The position numbers were made by a program, and so were the translations under genes. From NCBI GenBank assembly GCA_003990705.1, contig AP018318.1:1615501-1679500 (forward strand): DNA of 64,000 nucleotides. Direction: 5' to 3'. Positions 1 to 9,683 of the stretch are shown here, piece by piece. Under the pieces are notes generated by a model. That model was not told where the DNA came from. It was given only the letters and a program-made list of their open reading frames with translations, and did not search any database. This stretch comes from Nostoc sp. HK-01 (GTDB taxonomy: Bacteria; Cyanobacteriota; Cyanobacteriia; Cyanobacteriales; Nostocaceae). Within the stretch, counting starts at the first letter, position 1, and the number at the start of each line of letters is the position of its first letter.

Positions 1-312
1 TTACACGGTTTGCAGACTATAGGCACTTACGAAACAAGCCGTGCTGATGCTAAAGTTGCCAACTTACAACAAGCTTATCAAGCTATGTTGACTACACAAC
101 AAGTTGAAACCGAGAAATTAACTATGTACCGTGCGGCAGCTGATGCGGCGCGATTGGCAGAATGGGAATTTCACAACGCTGTGATAGCAATGAAAGAAGT
201 TGTGCGCGGACAGTATGGTTCAGATAGTGACCAAGCGCAAGCTGTTGGATTAAAGAAAAAATCAGATCGCAAGCGTCCTGGTCGCAAAAAGTTGGCGGCG
301 TTAACTAATTAA
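1..312 (+). CDS. Small coiled-coil protein, 5' end outside window
   Basis: The frame is open from base 1 with no convincing start inside the window (first candidate is TTG at 10), so the N-terminus probably lies upstream. The visible 100 or so residues are helix-rich and charged, followed by VRGQYGSDSDQ and a basic tail (KKKSDRKRPGRKK). That tail matches the layout of the protein at 46973-47392, which has VRTRYGKDSLQ and then a basic, Ser/Thr-rich end, so the two look like distant members of one family. No enzymatic motif is visible. The basic tail might contact nucleic acid or membrane, but this is a guess. Function unknown. Confidence 0.6.
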   Translation, partial: LHGLQTIGTYETSRADAKVANLQQAYQAMLTTQQVETEKLTMYRAAADAARLAEWEFHNAVIAMKEVVRGQYGSDSDQAQAVGLKKKSDRKRPGRKKLAALTN

Positions 313-573
313 GTTAAAATAATTTTCATAATTTTGTGGGATGACAGTCTTGGGTATTTATAAGGCAGGCTTTTTGTCCTACTTTACAAGAGTCATCCCA
401 GATAAGTCACTAGTTTTATCTACTTTGGCTGATTTACAAATGTGGCTAAAAGCGCAAAGATGCGGAATTGCCCCAACTTCTGCTGTGGCTTATGAGTAAA
501 ATGGTGAAAGACCTGTCAGGAAATCGCCATTAGCCGATTCTTCACTGCCAAATAATCGTGATGTAAATAGCCG
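313..573. other. Intergenic region with long stem-loop (338-399)
   Basis: GGGATGAC at 338-345 pairs with GTCATCCC at 392-399. The stem continues inward (TCTTG with CAAGA) after a two-base bulge and encloses a loop of about 35 bases. It lies 26 bp after the stop codon of the preceding gene and could help end its transcript, but no T-run follows. The rest of the gap, up to the ATG at 574, shows no ORF that I can support. Confidence 0.45.
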
Positions 574-2844
574 ATGAGTTCCCCCCAACCTCCCCAAAAG
601 CCACAAACTATACTTGGTCAACTGACTCAAGCAGTACATACAATTCAAGCTAGGGTCGATTTTTCCAAGCTGGCGCTCAAGCCCAACGCCAAAGTACCGG
701 AACTTTGGGTACAGGATGCAGGGGCGGATAAGGCGGAGGTCTATCCATTGTTAGGCGATCGCTATATCCTAGGACGCAGTTCTAAATCTTGCGATATAGT
801 CGTTCGCAACCCAGTTGTCAGCCAAATTCATCTGTCTTTGTCGCGGGACTCTACCCAACGCAAACCCATTTTCGTGATTCGAGATGAAAACTCGACCAAT
901 GGTATTTATCTGGGGAAACGGCGGTTGCCTTCTTTAGAACTGCGACATGGCGATATTATCACTCTAGGCCCACCAGAACTGGCTGCATCAGTCCGATTAC
1001 AATATGTTGACCCGCCAGCATGGTATCTTAAAGCTGCAACCTGGGCAGGTTATGGCGTTGGTGGTGCAACTGCGTTGTTAGCATTAGTGATTGGTGTGGA
1101 ATGGCTGAAGTTTTCTGTTCGACCCTTACCCACAGCAACTCGCGCCCCAGTCATCGTTTACGCTCGTGATGGCTCAACTCCCTTACGTGAACCACGCACC
1201 ACAGCCCACGTAGACAAGAAACGCTTACAAGATTTTGGCCCTTATTTAGCTAACGCCGTAGTTGCTTCAGAAGATAGTCGTTACTACTGGCACGTTGGTG
1301 TAGACCCCTTGGGAATTTTGCGTGCGGTGTTAATTAATAGCCGCAGTGGAGATTTACAGCAAGGAGCCAGTACAGTTACCCAACAAGTCGCCCGCAGTTT
1401 GTTCCGCGATTATGTTGGTTCCCAAGACTCTCTCGGCCGCAAATTGCGTGAGGCAATTGTAGCTCTCAAGCTAGAAACGTTTTATAGCAAAGATGACATT
1501 TTGCTGACTTATTTAAATCGGGTGTTTTTGGGGGGAGACACTTCTGGTTTTGAAGATGCAGCACAGTTTTATTTTGAAAAGTCAGCGCAAGAACTAACTC
1601 TCGCAGAAGCCGCTACATTAGTGGGAATTCTGCCTGCTCCCAATGCTTTTGATTTTTGTGGCGATGGCCCCAATAAACTAGAAGCGGCTGATTATCGCAA
1701 TCGCGTAATTAAGCGAATGGTGGAAATAGGCAAAATCTCCCAAGAAGATGCAAACCGGGCGAGACGTTCCACAGTTCAAGTCAGCCCCAAAGTTTGCGAA
1801 CAGCAAGCCAAAACAATAGCACCCTATTTTTATAGTTATGTCTTTCAAGAACTGGAATCAATCTTGGGAGCAGGTGCAGCCAGAGAAGGCAACTACATCA
1901 TTGAAACTCAGTTAGATCAATCAATTCAATCTCAAGCGGAAGCCTCATTAAAAAATTCTGTGAGTAATGATGGCTCAAACTTTCGTTTTTCCCAAGGAGC
2001 GATCGTTACCTTAGACTCCAAAACAGGTAGTATTTTGGCAATGGTCGGCGGTACTGATTATCGCAAAAGCCAATTCAATCGTGCTGTCCAAGCCAAAAGA
2101 CAACCAGGTTCTACATTTAAAATCTTTGCTTACACAGCAGCCATTCAACAAGGAATATCACCTTACAAAACTTATTCTTGCGCCCCTTTTCCTTGGCAGG
2201 GTTTTACTTATAAACCTTGTCGTGCTGGTGCAGATGTCAGCTTAGATATTGCTACAGGTCTGGCTCTTTCCGAAAACCCCATTGCGCTTAGAGTCGCCCG
2301 CGAAGTCGGTTTGAATAAAGTTGTAGCAATGGCGCAGAAATTGGGGGTAAAGTCACAGCTTGATCCGGTTCCTGGTTTGGTATTGGGTCAAAGTGTGGTA
2401 AATGTTTTAGAAATGACAGGGGCGTTTGGCGCTATTGGCAATCAAGGTGTGTGGAATCCACCTCATGCTATTAGCCGAATTCTAGACAGTGGCGATTGTA
2501 AGGATCGTAAAGATTTAAAAAGCTGCCGTGTCATCTATTCTTTTGAGCAAGACCGCGAGGCTAACAAGCGAGTTCTCTCTACAGAGGTAGCCGATGAAAT
2601 GACTACCTTAATGCGGGGAGTAGTTTCTAGAGGTACTGGTCGTAGTGCAGCTATTGGTTTGGGAGAAGCTGGTAAAACAGGCACAACTGATAAAAACGTA
2701 GATTTATGGTTTATTGGCTTTATTCCTAGCCGCAGACTGGTGACAGGTGTCTGGTTAGGCAATGATAATAATTCCCCCACTTCTGGTAGCAGCGCCCAAG
2801 CGGCTCAACTGTGGGGGAGATATATGGGTAGAATTGCCAGGTAA
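574..2844 (+). CDS. Class A penicillin-binding protein with N-terminal FHA domain
   Basis: A 756-residue bifunctional peptidoglycan synthase. A cytoplasmic FHA domain (about residues 45-150: GRSSKSCDIVVRNP, then NSTNGIYL) precedes one membrane helix (about 160-180). The GT51 glycosyltransferase domain follows, with EDSRYYWHVG and GASTVTQQ, and then the transpeptidase domain, with the SxxK motif STFK, the SxN motif SEN and KTGTT. All catalytic motifs are intact. It should polymerise and crosslink peptidoglycan at the plasma membrane. FHA domains bind phosphothreonine, so activity or placement may respond to a Ser/Thr kinase; that is inference. It stands alone on its strand, with no cell-wall gene beside it. 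Confidence 0.93.
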   Translation: MSSPQPPQKPQTILGQLTQAVHTIQARVDFSKLALKPNAKVPELWVQDAGADKAEVYPLLGDRYILGRSSKSCDIVVRNPVVSQIHLSLSRDSTQRKPIFVIRDENSTNGIYLGKRRLPSLELRHGDIITLGPPELAASVRLQYVDPPAWYLKAATWAGYGVGGATALLALVIGVEWLKFSVRPLPTATRAPVIVYARDGSTPLREPRTTAHVDKKRLQDFGPYLANAVVASEDSRYYWHVGVDPLGILRAVLINSRSGDLQQGASTVTQQVARSLFRDYVGSQDSLGRKLREAIVALKLETFYSKDDILLTYLNRVFLGGDTSGFEDAAQFYFEKSAQELTLAEAATLVGILPAPNAFDFCGDGPNKLEAADYRNRVIKRMVEIGKISQEDANRARRSTVQVSPKVCEQQAKTIAPYFYSYVFQELESILGAGAAREGNYIIETQLDQSIQSQAEASLKNSVSNDGSNFRFSQGAIVTLDSKTGSILAMVGGTDYRKSQFNRAVQAKRQPGSTFKIFAYTAAIQQGISPYKTYSCAPFPWQGFTYKPCRAGADVSLDIATGLALSENPIALRVAREVGLNKVVAMAQKLGVKSQLDPVPGLVLGQSVVNVLEMTGAFGAIGNQGVWNPPHAISRILDSGDCKDRKDLKSCRVIYSFEQDREANKRVLSTEVADEMTTLMRGVVSRGTGRSAAIGLGEAGKTGTTDKNVDLWFIGFIPSRRLVTGVWLGNDNNSPTSGSSAQAAQLWGRYMGRIAR

Positions 2845-3441
2845 ATAGGTTGTTATTTGTCCTTTGTCATTGGTCAAAACCCAGAAGATAGAAGATAGAA
2901 GATAGAATTTCATACTTCATACTAGCCTGCGGCAAGCCGCTAAAAGCATCTACACACTTCATACTTTTCACTGAGTTCCTCTGCCCTTACAAAATCAAGC
3001 ATTAAGGCTTTAGTTTGTAATAGTTAAAATTAGCAACATTAAATTATTAAATACTGAAAATCATGAAATTTTGTTTCGGAAAAATGGGGTATACACAAAT
3101 TATCCTAGACTTTTAAAGTAATGAAATAATCAAAACTATACTTTGAGATTGAGCTTCTAAGCTGATGACAGCAAAACTTTGCTGTTATAAATTTTATGGC
3201 GTGTTTTTGGGCTGAAATCAAGCAATATACAGCAGATTGCAAATGAATGAGGTACAAATTTGAGCAACAAAGCTATATAGTAAGAAGCTTTCAAAGCTGT
3301 TCCCCGTTCCCTGTTGCCTGTTGCCTGTTCCCTACTGTAGAGATTTAATCAACCAAATTCATAGCATGTAATCAGATTTTTCAAGCGTTAGCTAACTCTA
3401 GTACTGAGTGAAATTATTTCACGTTTGCAACGTTAAAAAAC
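2845..3441. other. Long intergenic region with heptamer repeats
   Basis: No supportable gene in about 600 bp. It holds short tandem repeats of the cyanobacterial STRR type: AGAAGAT in series near 2884-2906, and a TTGCCTG/TTCCCTG series near 3300-3334. A small GCGGC/GCCGC hairpin lies at about 2929-2940. The remainder is AT-rich and presumably includes the promoter of the phosphofructokinase gene, but I cannot place a convincing -10/-35 pair. Confidence 0.5.
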
Positions 3442-4521
3442 ATGGGTAAAAGTAAGCGTATAGGCATTCTTACCAGTGGCGGAGATTGCTCTGGTTTGAA
3501 TGCAGTTATCAGAGCCGTTGTTCATTGTGCTAATGGTAAAGGTTGGGAAGTCTTAGGCATTCGGCAAGCAACTCTAGGATTAATGGCACAGCCGCCACAA
3601 GTTACTAAATTAGAAATCGACCAAGTTGATCCGTTATTAACCTCTGGTGGCACAATGTTAGGAACTACTAATAAAGGTGATCCTTTTGCTTTTCCTATGC
3701 CTGATGGTAGTTTATGCGATCGCTCATCAGAAATTATTGCAGGCTATCATCAATTAGATTTAGATGCGTTGATTGGCATTGGTGGGGATGGTAGTTTAGC
3801 AATTCTGCGTCGCCTTGCACAACAAGGCGGGATTAACTTAGTCGGTATCCCGAAGACTATTGATAATGATATCGGCATTACTGAACACGCCATTGGATTT
3901 GATACCGCTGTCAATATTGCTACAGAAGCACTGGATAAATTACATTTCACCGCCGCTTCTCATAGTCGAGTCATGATATTAGAAGTCATGGGTCGTGATG
4001 CCGGACACATCGCTTTAGCTGCGGGAATTGCCGGGGGTGCAGATGTGATTTTAATTCCCGAAATCCTCTACAGTATAGATGACATTTGCTACCACATTAA
4101 AAACCGTCAAGAGGAAGGCAAAAACTATTGTTTAATTATTGTCTCCGAAGCAGTGCGAACTCAAGAAGGCGAAATTCGCACCTTAACTAATCGTTTGGGT
4201 CAATCAAGATATGGCGGAATTGGGGAATATCTAGCCGATCAAATTAGCGATCGCATTGGTGCAGAAACACGAGTCACAGTCTTAGGACACATCCAACGCG
4301 GTGGTACAGCTTCACCTCTAGACCGATTAGTCGCCTCTGCTTTTGGCGTAGCCGCCGTCAATCTGATTGAGGAAGGTAAATACGATTACATGGTTGCTTG
4401 GCAAAATCGCCAAGTGATCACTGTACCAATAGAAGAAGCGATCGCTCAGTACAAAGCCGTCAACCCAGAAGATGCTTTGGTGAAAACGGCTCGTGGTTTA
4501 GGTATTTATTTAGGAGAATAG
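3442..4521 (+). CDS. pfkA: 6-phosphofructokinase
   Basis: Phosphorylates fructose 6-phosphate to the 1,6-bisphosphate in glycolysis. The 359-residue length is normal for the short bacterial form. Visible motifs are GILTSGGDCSGLNAVIR at the N-terminus, GIGGDGSL, the catalytic PKTIDNDI loop, MGRDAGHIAL and GHIQRGG. In GGDGS the residue that separates ATP from PPi enzymes is Gly, pointing to ATP. The residue before TIDND is Lys, as in PPi-dependent and group III enzymes, where classic ATP enzymes have Gly. This mixed signature suggests a group III ATP-PFK. No clear Shine-Dalgarno precedes the ATG at 3442. The gene converges on uvrB across a dispersed repeat. Confidence 0.93.
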   Translation: MGKSKRIGILTSGGDCSGLNAVIRAVVHCANGKGWEVLGIRQATLGLMAQPPQVTKLEIDQVDPLLTSGGTMLGTTNKGDPFAFPMPDGSLCDRSSEIIAGYHQLDLDALIGIGGDGSLAILRRLAQQGGINLVGIPKTIDNDIGITEHAIGFDTAVNIATEALDKLHFTAASHSRVMILEVMGRDAGHIALAAGIAGGADVILIPEILYSIDDICYHIKNRQEEGKNYCLIIVSEAVRTQEGEIRTLTNRLGQSRYGGIGEYLADQISDRIGAETRVTVLGHIQRGGTASPLDRLVASAFGVAAVNLIEEGKYDYMVAWQNRQVITVPIEEAIAQYKAVNPEDALVKTARGLGIYLGE

Positions 4522-4534
4522 TACTACCAGTCTA

Positions 4535-4645
4535 CTAGTACAACACGGCGGAAATAAACATACTATTCTAAATGGCGTAAAAGCCCAGAATACAACTCTT
4601 TTGACTTTTGACTTTTGACTTTTGACTTCCGCACAGCGGTACTAG
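4535..4645. repeat. CTAG-bounded dispersed repeat, copy A
   Basis: Begins CTAGTACAACACGGCGG and ends GGTACTAG. The core includes GGCGGAAATAAACA and a run of four TTTTGAC heptamers (about 4599-4627). It fills the gap between the convergent pfkA and uvrB genes. The terminal CTAG (4642-4645) supplies the TAG stop codon of uvrB on the minus strand. It is related to the copies at 10073, 37709 and 39383 but is the most diverged of the four. Confidence 0.6.
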
Positions 4646-6639
4646 TGTCCGATTAATTTATCTCGCAGATGTTTGATGCGATCGCGCAATTTTGCCGCTT
4701 CTTCAAATTCTAGTTTTTTGGAGGCATCTTTCATCTGTGCTTCTAGCTTGCCAATCAATCCGGGAATCTCTTCTAAAGGTAATTCGTCTATATGTTCATC
4801 TACAACTTTTAAGTCTGTAGCATTTAATCTACGAGATACATCTAAAAATGACAAAATGGCATTACTCGATTTTTTGACAATTGGTTGTGGTGTAATTCCA
4901 TGTATCCGGTTATATGCAGTTTGAATTCCACGTCTTCTGTCAGTTTCTTCAATGGCTCTAATCATGCTGTTGGTTAAATTATCAGCATATAAAATTGCTT
5001 GTCCATGAATGTGACGTGCGGCTCTACCAATAGTTTGAATTAAAGAGCGTTCAGCGCGCAAGAAACCTTCTTTATCAGCATCTAAAATTGCCACTAAAGA
5101 AACTTCTGGTAAATCTAAACCTTCCCGCAGCAAGTTTACCCCAACTAACACATCAAAATTGCCATCACGTAAATCTTGAATAATTTCAATCCGTTCAATC
5201 GAATTAATTTCTGAATGCAAATACCGCACCCGAACACTGTGGTCTTGCAAATATTCGGTCAAATCTTCCGCCATGCGTTTAGTTAACGTTGTAATCAACG
5301 TTCTTTCATGACGGTCAACTCTGTCTTTAATTTCTCCTAGCAAATCATCAATTTGTCCTTCGGTGGGACGCACAGAAATTTCTGGGTCAATTACACCAGT
5401 GGGACGGATTACTTGTTCAACTATGTGATTTTCAGAAATTTCTAATTCCCAATCTCCGGGTGTAGCGGAAACAAAAATACATTGGTTGACTTTTTGCCAA
5501 AATTCATCTGCTTTTAAAGGACGATTATCGGCGGCGCTGGGAAGACGAAATCCATGTTCAATTAAAACTTTTTTTCGAGCTTGGTCGCCGTTATACATAC
5601 CCCGAATTTGCGGCACAGTTACATGAGATTCATCAATTACTAATAGCCAATCTTTCGGGAAATAATCAATTAAACATTCTGGTGGTTCGCCTGCTTGTCG
5701 GCCTGCAAGGTGACGAGAATAGTTTTCGACACCGTTGCAGTAACCTACTTCCCGCAGCATTTCTAAGTCGTAACGAGTACGCTGATCTATGCGTTGTGCT
5801 TCTAATAATTTACCTGCTGTTTCTAATTCTAATTTTTGCTGTTTTAATTCAAAAGCAATATCGTCGCAAGCAACTTCTAATCGTTCTTCTGGGGTGACAA
5901 AGTGACGCGCTGGATAAATATTTACAGCATTCAAACTATTAATAATTTCGCCCGTCACAGGGTCAATATAGCGAATCGCATCAATTTCATCACCAAAAAA
6001 TTCGACCCGAATAATTCTATCTTCGTAGGCGGGGCCAATTTCTAAAACATCACCCCGCACACGAAAACGTCCCCGACCCATTTCTACATCGTTGCGGCTA
6101 TACTGCACAGATGCTAAATCACGCAAAACTTCCCGTTGATTGACTTCCATACCGATTTTTAAGGGTATGGCTGCTTTTAAGTATTCGGCGGGAATTCCTA
6201 AACCGTAAATACAGCTAATAGAAGCAACAACTATGACATCACGGCGTTCAAACAGCGATCGCGTCGCTGAATGACGCAACATATCAATTTCATCATTAAT
6301 CGCAGCTGTCTTTTCAATATAAGTATCTGTTACCGGAATATACGCTTCTGGTTGATAATAATCGTAGTAGCTGACAAAATACTCGACTGCATTTTGAGGA
6401 AAGAACTCACGTAACTCATTACAAAGTTGTGCAGCTAAAGTTTTGTTATGTGCCAAAACTAAAGTTGGTTTGCCAATTTTCTCAATTACTGCTGCTACTG
6501 TAAAGGTTTTGCCGGTTCCTGTGGCTCCCAGTAAGGTTTGGTAACGATTACCCGATTGGATACTGGAAACAAGTTGCGCGATCGCTTGTGGTTGATCGCC
6601 TGTAGGCGTAAAGGGAGCTTGAAGACAAAATTCTGTCAT
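4642..6639 (-). CDS. uvrB: Excinuclease ABC subunit B
   Basis: DNA-damage recognition helicase of nucleotide excision repair; it receives damaged DNA from UvrA and recruits UvrC. The 665-residue length is typical. Motifs in order: Walker [10 protein letters not shown] near residue 40, the beta-hairpin region [12 protein letters not shown] near 95, [10 protein letters not shown] near 340, helicase motifs V and VI ([27 protein letters not shown]), and a C-terminal UVR coiled-coil ([16 protein letters not shown]) that binds UvrC. The stop codon comes from the end of a dispersed repeat. I looked for a LexA-type operator upstream of the start and did not find one. Confidence 0.97.
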   Translation of the reverse strand: MTEFCLQAPFTPTGDQPQAIAQLVSSIQSGNRYQTLLGATGTGKTFTVAAVIEKIGKPTLVLAHNKTLAAQLCNELREFFPQNAVEYFVSYYDYYQPEAYIPVTDTYIEKTAAINDEIDMLRHSATRSLFERRDVIVVASISCIYGLGIPAEYLKAAIPLKIGMEVNQREVLRDLASVQYSRNDVEMGRGRFRVRGDVLEIGPAYEDRIIRVEFFGDEIDAIRYIDPVTGEIINSLNAVNIYPARHFVTPEERLEVACDDIAFELKQQKLELETAGKLLEAQRIDQRTRYDLEMLREVGYCNGVENYSRHLAGRQAGEPPECLIDYFPKDWLLVIDESHVTVPQIRGMYNGDQARKKVLIEHGFRLPSAADNRPLKADEFWQKVNQCIFVSATPGDWELEISENHIVEQVIRPTGVIDPEISVRPTEGQIDDLLGEIKDRVDRHERTLITTLTKRMAEDLTEYLQDHSVRVRYLHSEINSIERIEIIQDLRDGNFDVLVGVNLLREGLDLPEVSLVAILDADKEGFLRAERSLIQTIGRAARHIHGQAILYADNLTNSMIRAIEETDRRRGIQTAYNRIHGITPQPIVKKSSNAILSFLDVSRRLNATDLKVVDEHIDELPLEEIPGLIGKLEAQMKDASKKLEFEEAAKLRDRIKHLRDKLIGH

Positions 6640-6887
6640 ACAGTTTGCTAGTAATACCCTATCTCATGGTAACGATATCACTCTGTGCCTGCGGAGCTAC
6701 AGAACCCAAGTGAATAAACAGAAATATTATTTTACAAATATTTATTCTTTCAATTTACTTATGTGTAAGTTTTGAAGATAATTATATCTATGCAAGGTTT
6801 TTTAAGGGTAAACTTTGATATATGGAAAAAATTTTATTTTTCCTTAAATATTGTCAAGGTCAATTAAGAACCCAGAGGTATTAGTTT

Positions 6888-7349
6888 ATGAGCATAAGCA
6901 GTACTGGCAAAGCAGCTAGTCCTCGTCAAAGACGTGCCAAGCTCAAAGGAGAAACAATGGTGGAAGTTGAAAATAATCAAGGTCAAGCTGTGGACAACGA
7001 TAACAATACTCAAAATACAGATAAATCTGAAACGCCTGGAACCCTCGCTATTGCTGGAATCAGACCTATCGCCAGCAGTGATTTACAAGTAGCTGAGACA
7101 GTCTCAATTGCAGGTCTACGTCCCATATCTGCCAGTAACTTAGAAATAGTAGGGACAATTGATGTGATGGGGATTCGTCCAATTGGTGCTAACCATATCC
7201 AAGTTTTTGACAGTATTAACCTTTCTGGTATGCGTCCAATTTCTTCCAGCGCATTGGTAATTTCTAACAGCTATTCTGTAATGGGGAATCGTCCAGTAGC
7301 TTCAAATATTATTGACGATTCTGAAATTCTTATGGGTTTTATCGACTAG
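6888..7349 (+). CDS. Protein of five 19-residue GxRP repeats
   Basis: Function not recognised. After a charged N-terminus, residues 52-146 are five consecutive repeats of exactly 19 residues, each with a hydrophobic strand, an invariant Gly-x-Arg-Pro, a Ser/Ala-rich turn and a second hydrophobic strand (for example TVSIAGLRPISASNLEIVG). This suggests a short beta-solenoid or an assembly-forming protein. No signal peptide or membrane helix is visible. Two starts are possible: ATG at 6888 has only weak AGAGG upstream, while ATG at 6957 (codon 24) has an excellent AAAGGAG five bases before it. A strong hairpin terminator follows at 7379. Confidence 0.8.
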   Translation: MSISSTGKAASPRQRRAKLKGETMVEVENNQGQAVDNDNNTQNTDKSETPGTLAIAGIRPIASSDLQVAETVSIAGLRPISASNLEIVGTIDVMGIRPIGANHIQVFDSINLSGMRPISSSALVISNSYSVMGNRPVASNIIDDSEILMGFID

Positions 7350-7378
7350 AATAAAAAAGCATTTTTAATCATCTTATC

Positions 7379-7411
7379 AACCCGACCTCTTCAAGAGACC
7401 GGGTTTTTTAA
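7379..7411 (+). terminator. Rho-independent terminator
   Basis: AACCCG pairs with CGGGTT and CTCTT with AAGAG, separated by a two-base mismatch, followed by TTTTTT. It lies 30 bp after the stop of the 19-residue-repeat gene. Confidence 0.85.
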
Positions 7412-7674
7412 TAATTTTAATCATAGCAAAATATTAATTTATATCAGCATACATTTAACTTAATTTAAAAGTTTATTGTTCATAACCCCAACTTCTTAAA
7501 GGAGTCTGGTTCATAATTTATTGTTAGTATCTCTCTTTTTATAGAGACCAATAATATATCCTGTGGTGGAAGGCTAGAGCAAAATATAAAGTTAAGTTGT
7601 AAAAGTAATCAACAAGAATTTCAAAGTTTATTCAAAGCTTTGAAGCTTAATTTATATAAGATTAGGAGACTAAG

Positions 7675-7857
7675 ATGAGCTTAGAAGATCGCGCAAAAGC
7701 TACTGCTAAAAATATTGAAGGTAAGGCACAAGAAGCCTTGGGTAATGTAACTGGTGATCCAGAAGATAAAACTGAAGGTAAAGCCAAACAAGCTGAAAGC
7801 GAAGTACGTCAAGGTATGGAAGATGTCAAAGATTCTGTAAAAAGAAAGCTTGACTAA
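7675..7857 (+). CDS. CsbD family stress protein
   Basis: A 60-residue, highly charged helical protein of the CsbD type: SLEDRAKATAKNIEGKAQEALGN followed by KTEGKAKQAES. The family is widespread, often induced by general stress (sigma-B regulated in Bacillus), and has no defined biochemical role. The start is supported by AGGAGACTAAG before the ATG. It sits in a run of small genes (6888-9202) on the same strand, but gaps of more than 250 bp on either side argue for its own promoter. Confidence 0.9.
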   Translation: MSLEDRAKATAKNIEGKAQEALGNVTGDPEDKTEGKAKQAESEVRQGMEDVKDSVKRKLD

Positions 7858-8158
7858 AATTAATTGTGTTTTGCAATTAACAAAAAGATAGAAACTAAAT
7901 AATTTTTCAATTTCTCTAACACATCTGAATAATTGAAAATTAGATGTTCAATTTTATCTTTTTGATAAAGCTAGGCTAACAGATAGCACAGAATTGAAAT
8001 GTAGAGGCGTTAACTATTTATTTCGTCTCTACCTTTCTGCTCTCCTTAGCTAGAGAAATAATTAATTGTGACATTATAAAACATCCTATTCCATTTCCCT
8101 AGCTAAGAATTACAAGTAATTTGACATATTGAAAAGGCTTTATTTTGGGAGTGAGATA

Positions 8159-8599
8159 ATGATACTGCTAGAGCAGATTCGGAAAATTGCGATCGCTGGG
8201 ATTTTAATTGTGGTGTTAACGGTAACTACCGCCTGTGGTGGCTCTACTTTAACTCAAGCTGACCGCACAACAAACCCGCCTGTAATTGGTCGAGATGTAA
8301 CTTACACCGAACTAGAGAGAGGTAATACTCCAGGGGGTCAAAATTTTGGTAACTGGGTGGTGCAAACATCCAAGGGATTAATTAAAGACGCTTACGTAAG
8401 AGATAACAATAAATTAGGTGTTGTAATTTCTCGTGACGTTCGTCCTAATGAAGTCCGGCCTTTAGCAAAGTCTTTAGTTCAAGGGTTTCGGAAAAATTTT
8501 CCTAATCAAGATTTAACTGTTTTAGTTTACAGTCCTGATAAAAAGTTAATTTTGACAACTCAATACGATATTCAGACCAATCAAGTGAAGTATAGCTAA
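8159..8599 (+). CDS. Small putative lipoprotein
   Basis: About 146 residues. I chose ATG 8159 because GGGAG lies seven bases upstream and a signal peptide starts at once: a basic start, a hydrophobic stretch (IAGILIVVLTV), then TTACGG, giving a plausible lipidated Cys near residue 27. The frame is open upstream to a TTG at 8129, which lacks a ribosome-binding site. The mature part is about 120 residues with no motif I can name. It is probably anchored at the plasma or outer membrane. Possible cotranscription with the next gene, 80 bp downstream. Confidence 0.72.
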   Translation: MILLEQIRKIAIAGILIVVLTVTTACGGSTLTQADRTTNPPVIGRDVTYTELERGNTPGGQNFGNWVVQTSKGLIKDAYVRDNNKLGVVISRDVRPNEVRPLAKSLVQGFRKNFPNQDLTVLVYSPDKKLILTTQYDIQTNQVKYS

Positions 8600-8680
8600 T
8601 TTGACTTTATACCTATAGGCTTTCGCTGCGATTAAAAACTAACAATTCTAGAATTGTGCCTGAATCAGGAGATAGAAAAA

Positions 8681-9202
8681 ATGTCAACTAGTGAAGAATA
8701 CAGACGGCAAGTAATGCAAGACTTAGCTCAAGGTGATGTGGAATCATTAAATGATCCATCAACTGACGCAGCTACTCAATACGACAATTTTGACGATTTT
8801 GCTCAACGGACAACGACAGATCAACGCCGTCAATTATTTGGTCGGTCGGTTAATCCACAGCAGATTCCCTCCAGTCAAATGGAGCCAGAATTACAAAAGG
8901 CGATCGCGCAAATCAAACCTAATGAACGAGATGATGTAGCTCGTGCTTTTTTCAAACACCTCAAAGGTAGAGGTTTAGACGATCGCCACTTAGAACAACA
9001 GTTAGGTCTGTCCACTCATCACCCCAACCGGATGAGTGCGGATGATGTCAGCAAACTTGCATCTTTTGCTTATCATAATCACCCAGATGTTTTCCGTGAA
9101 GTCCTGGCAGAGCAACCAGGTATTATCAAGTTCCTAAGCAACCCTGTCGTTGCTGCAATTGTAGGTATCGCAGCTGCTAAATGGTTAGGTAGCCATAAAT
9201 AA
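8681..9202 (+). CDS. Conserved-looking unknown protein with hydrophobic C-terminus
   Basis: About 173 residues from the ATG at 8681, chosen over an in-frame start at 8654 because CAGGAG precedes it. The first 80 residues are polar and probably disordered. Residues about 85-150 form a helical block (NERDDVARAFFKHLKGRGLD, then SADDVSKLASFAYHNHPDVF), and the C-terminus has a short hydrophobic helix (VVAAIVGIAAAKWLG) that could sit in a membrane. Not assigned to any family. A clean terminator follows 24 bp after the stop. Confidence 0.78.
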   Translation: MSTSEEYRRQVMQDLAQGDVESLNDPSTDAATQYDNFDDFAQRTTTDQRRQLFGRSVNPQQIPSSQMEPELQKAIAQIKPNERDDVARAFFKHLKGRGLDDRHLEQQLGLSTHHPNRMSADDVSKLASFAYHNHPDVFREVLAEQPGIIKFLSNPVVAAIVGIAAAKWLGSHK

Positions 9203-9225
9203 TTTTTCTGGAGAGTCAGACATTC

Positions 9226-9249
9226 AGGTGGGTAATACCACCTTTTTTT
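9226..9249 (+). terminator. Rho-independent terminator
   Basis: AGGTGG, loop GTAATA, CCACCT, then seven T. It is placed directly after the gene ending at 9202. Confidence 0.9.
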
Positions 9250-9683
9250 ATGGCTAAATAACAATTTAGTTGAAAGAAAATAACTTTTCTATTGGGCAAT
9301 ACAATATCTTTATTTTATAAAATATAAAAAATTGAAACCGTAAAGCTAAAATAAAAAACATTGCAAATTTTTAACATGAATTGATTTTAGCAAAATCAAA
9401 AATTAGCCTATTTCTTTTGATATATACCCATTAACTATAATCAAAACTCTCGGCAGAGATATAATAAATTTTCTTTTGCTAAATATATAATTAGAATCTT
9501 AAAAATCAGAGATAGTATTACAAGTTATCTCATAAAATATATATAGACCTAGTTTAGGTTTATGCAGGCAATTGTAATGCAAAATACATTCTTTTTAAGA
9601 TTATTTAAACTCGAATTCTCAGTTTTGAGAATTTTCCTTTAACAATATCCCGCTACGCTATCACAAATATATATAGTAATATT
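9250..9683. other. AT-rich intergenic region
   Basis: Very AT-rich, with no ORF, strong hairpin or repeat that I can support. It presumably holds the promoter of the gene at 9684. Confidence 0.4.

Noticed and set aside
6640-6887. LexA box before uvrB
   Set aside because: No AGTAC/GTWCT palindrome is present in the region between uvrB and the next gene.
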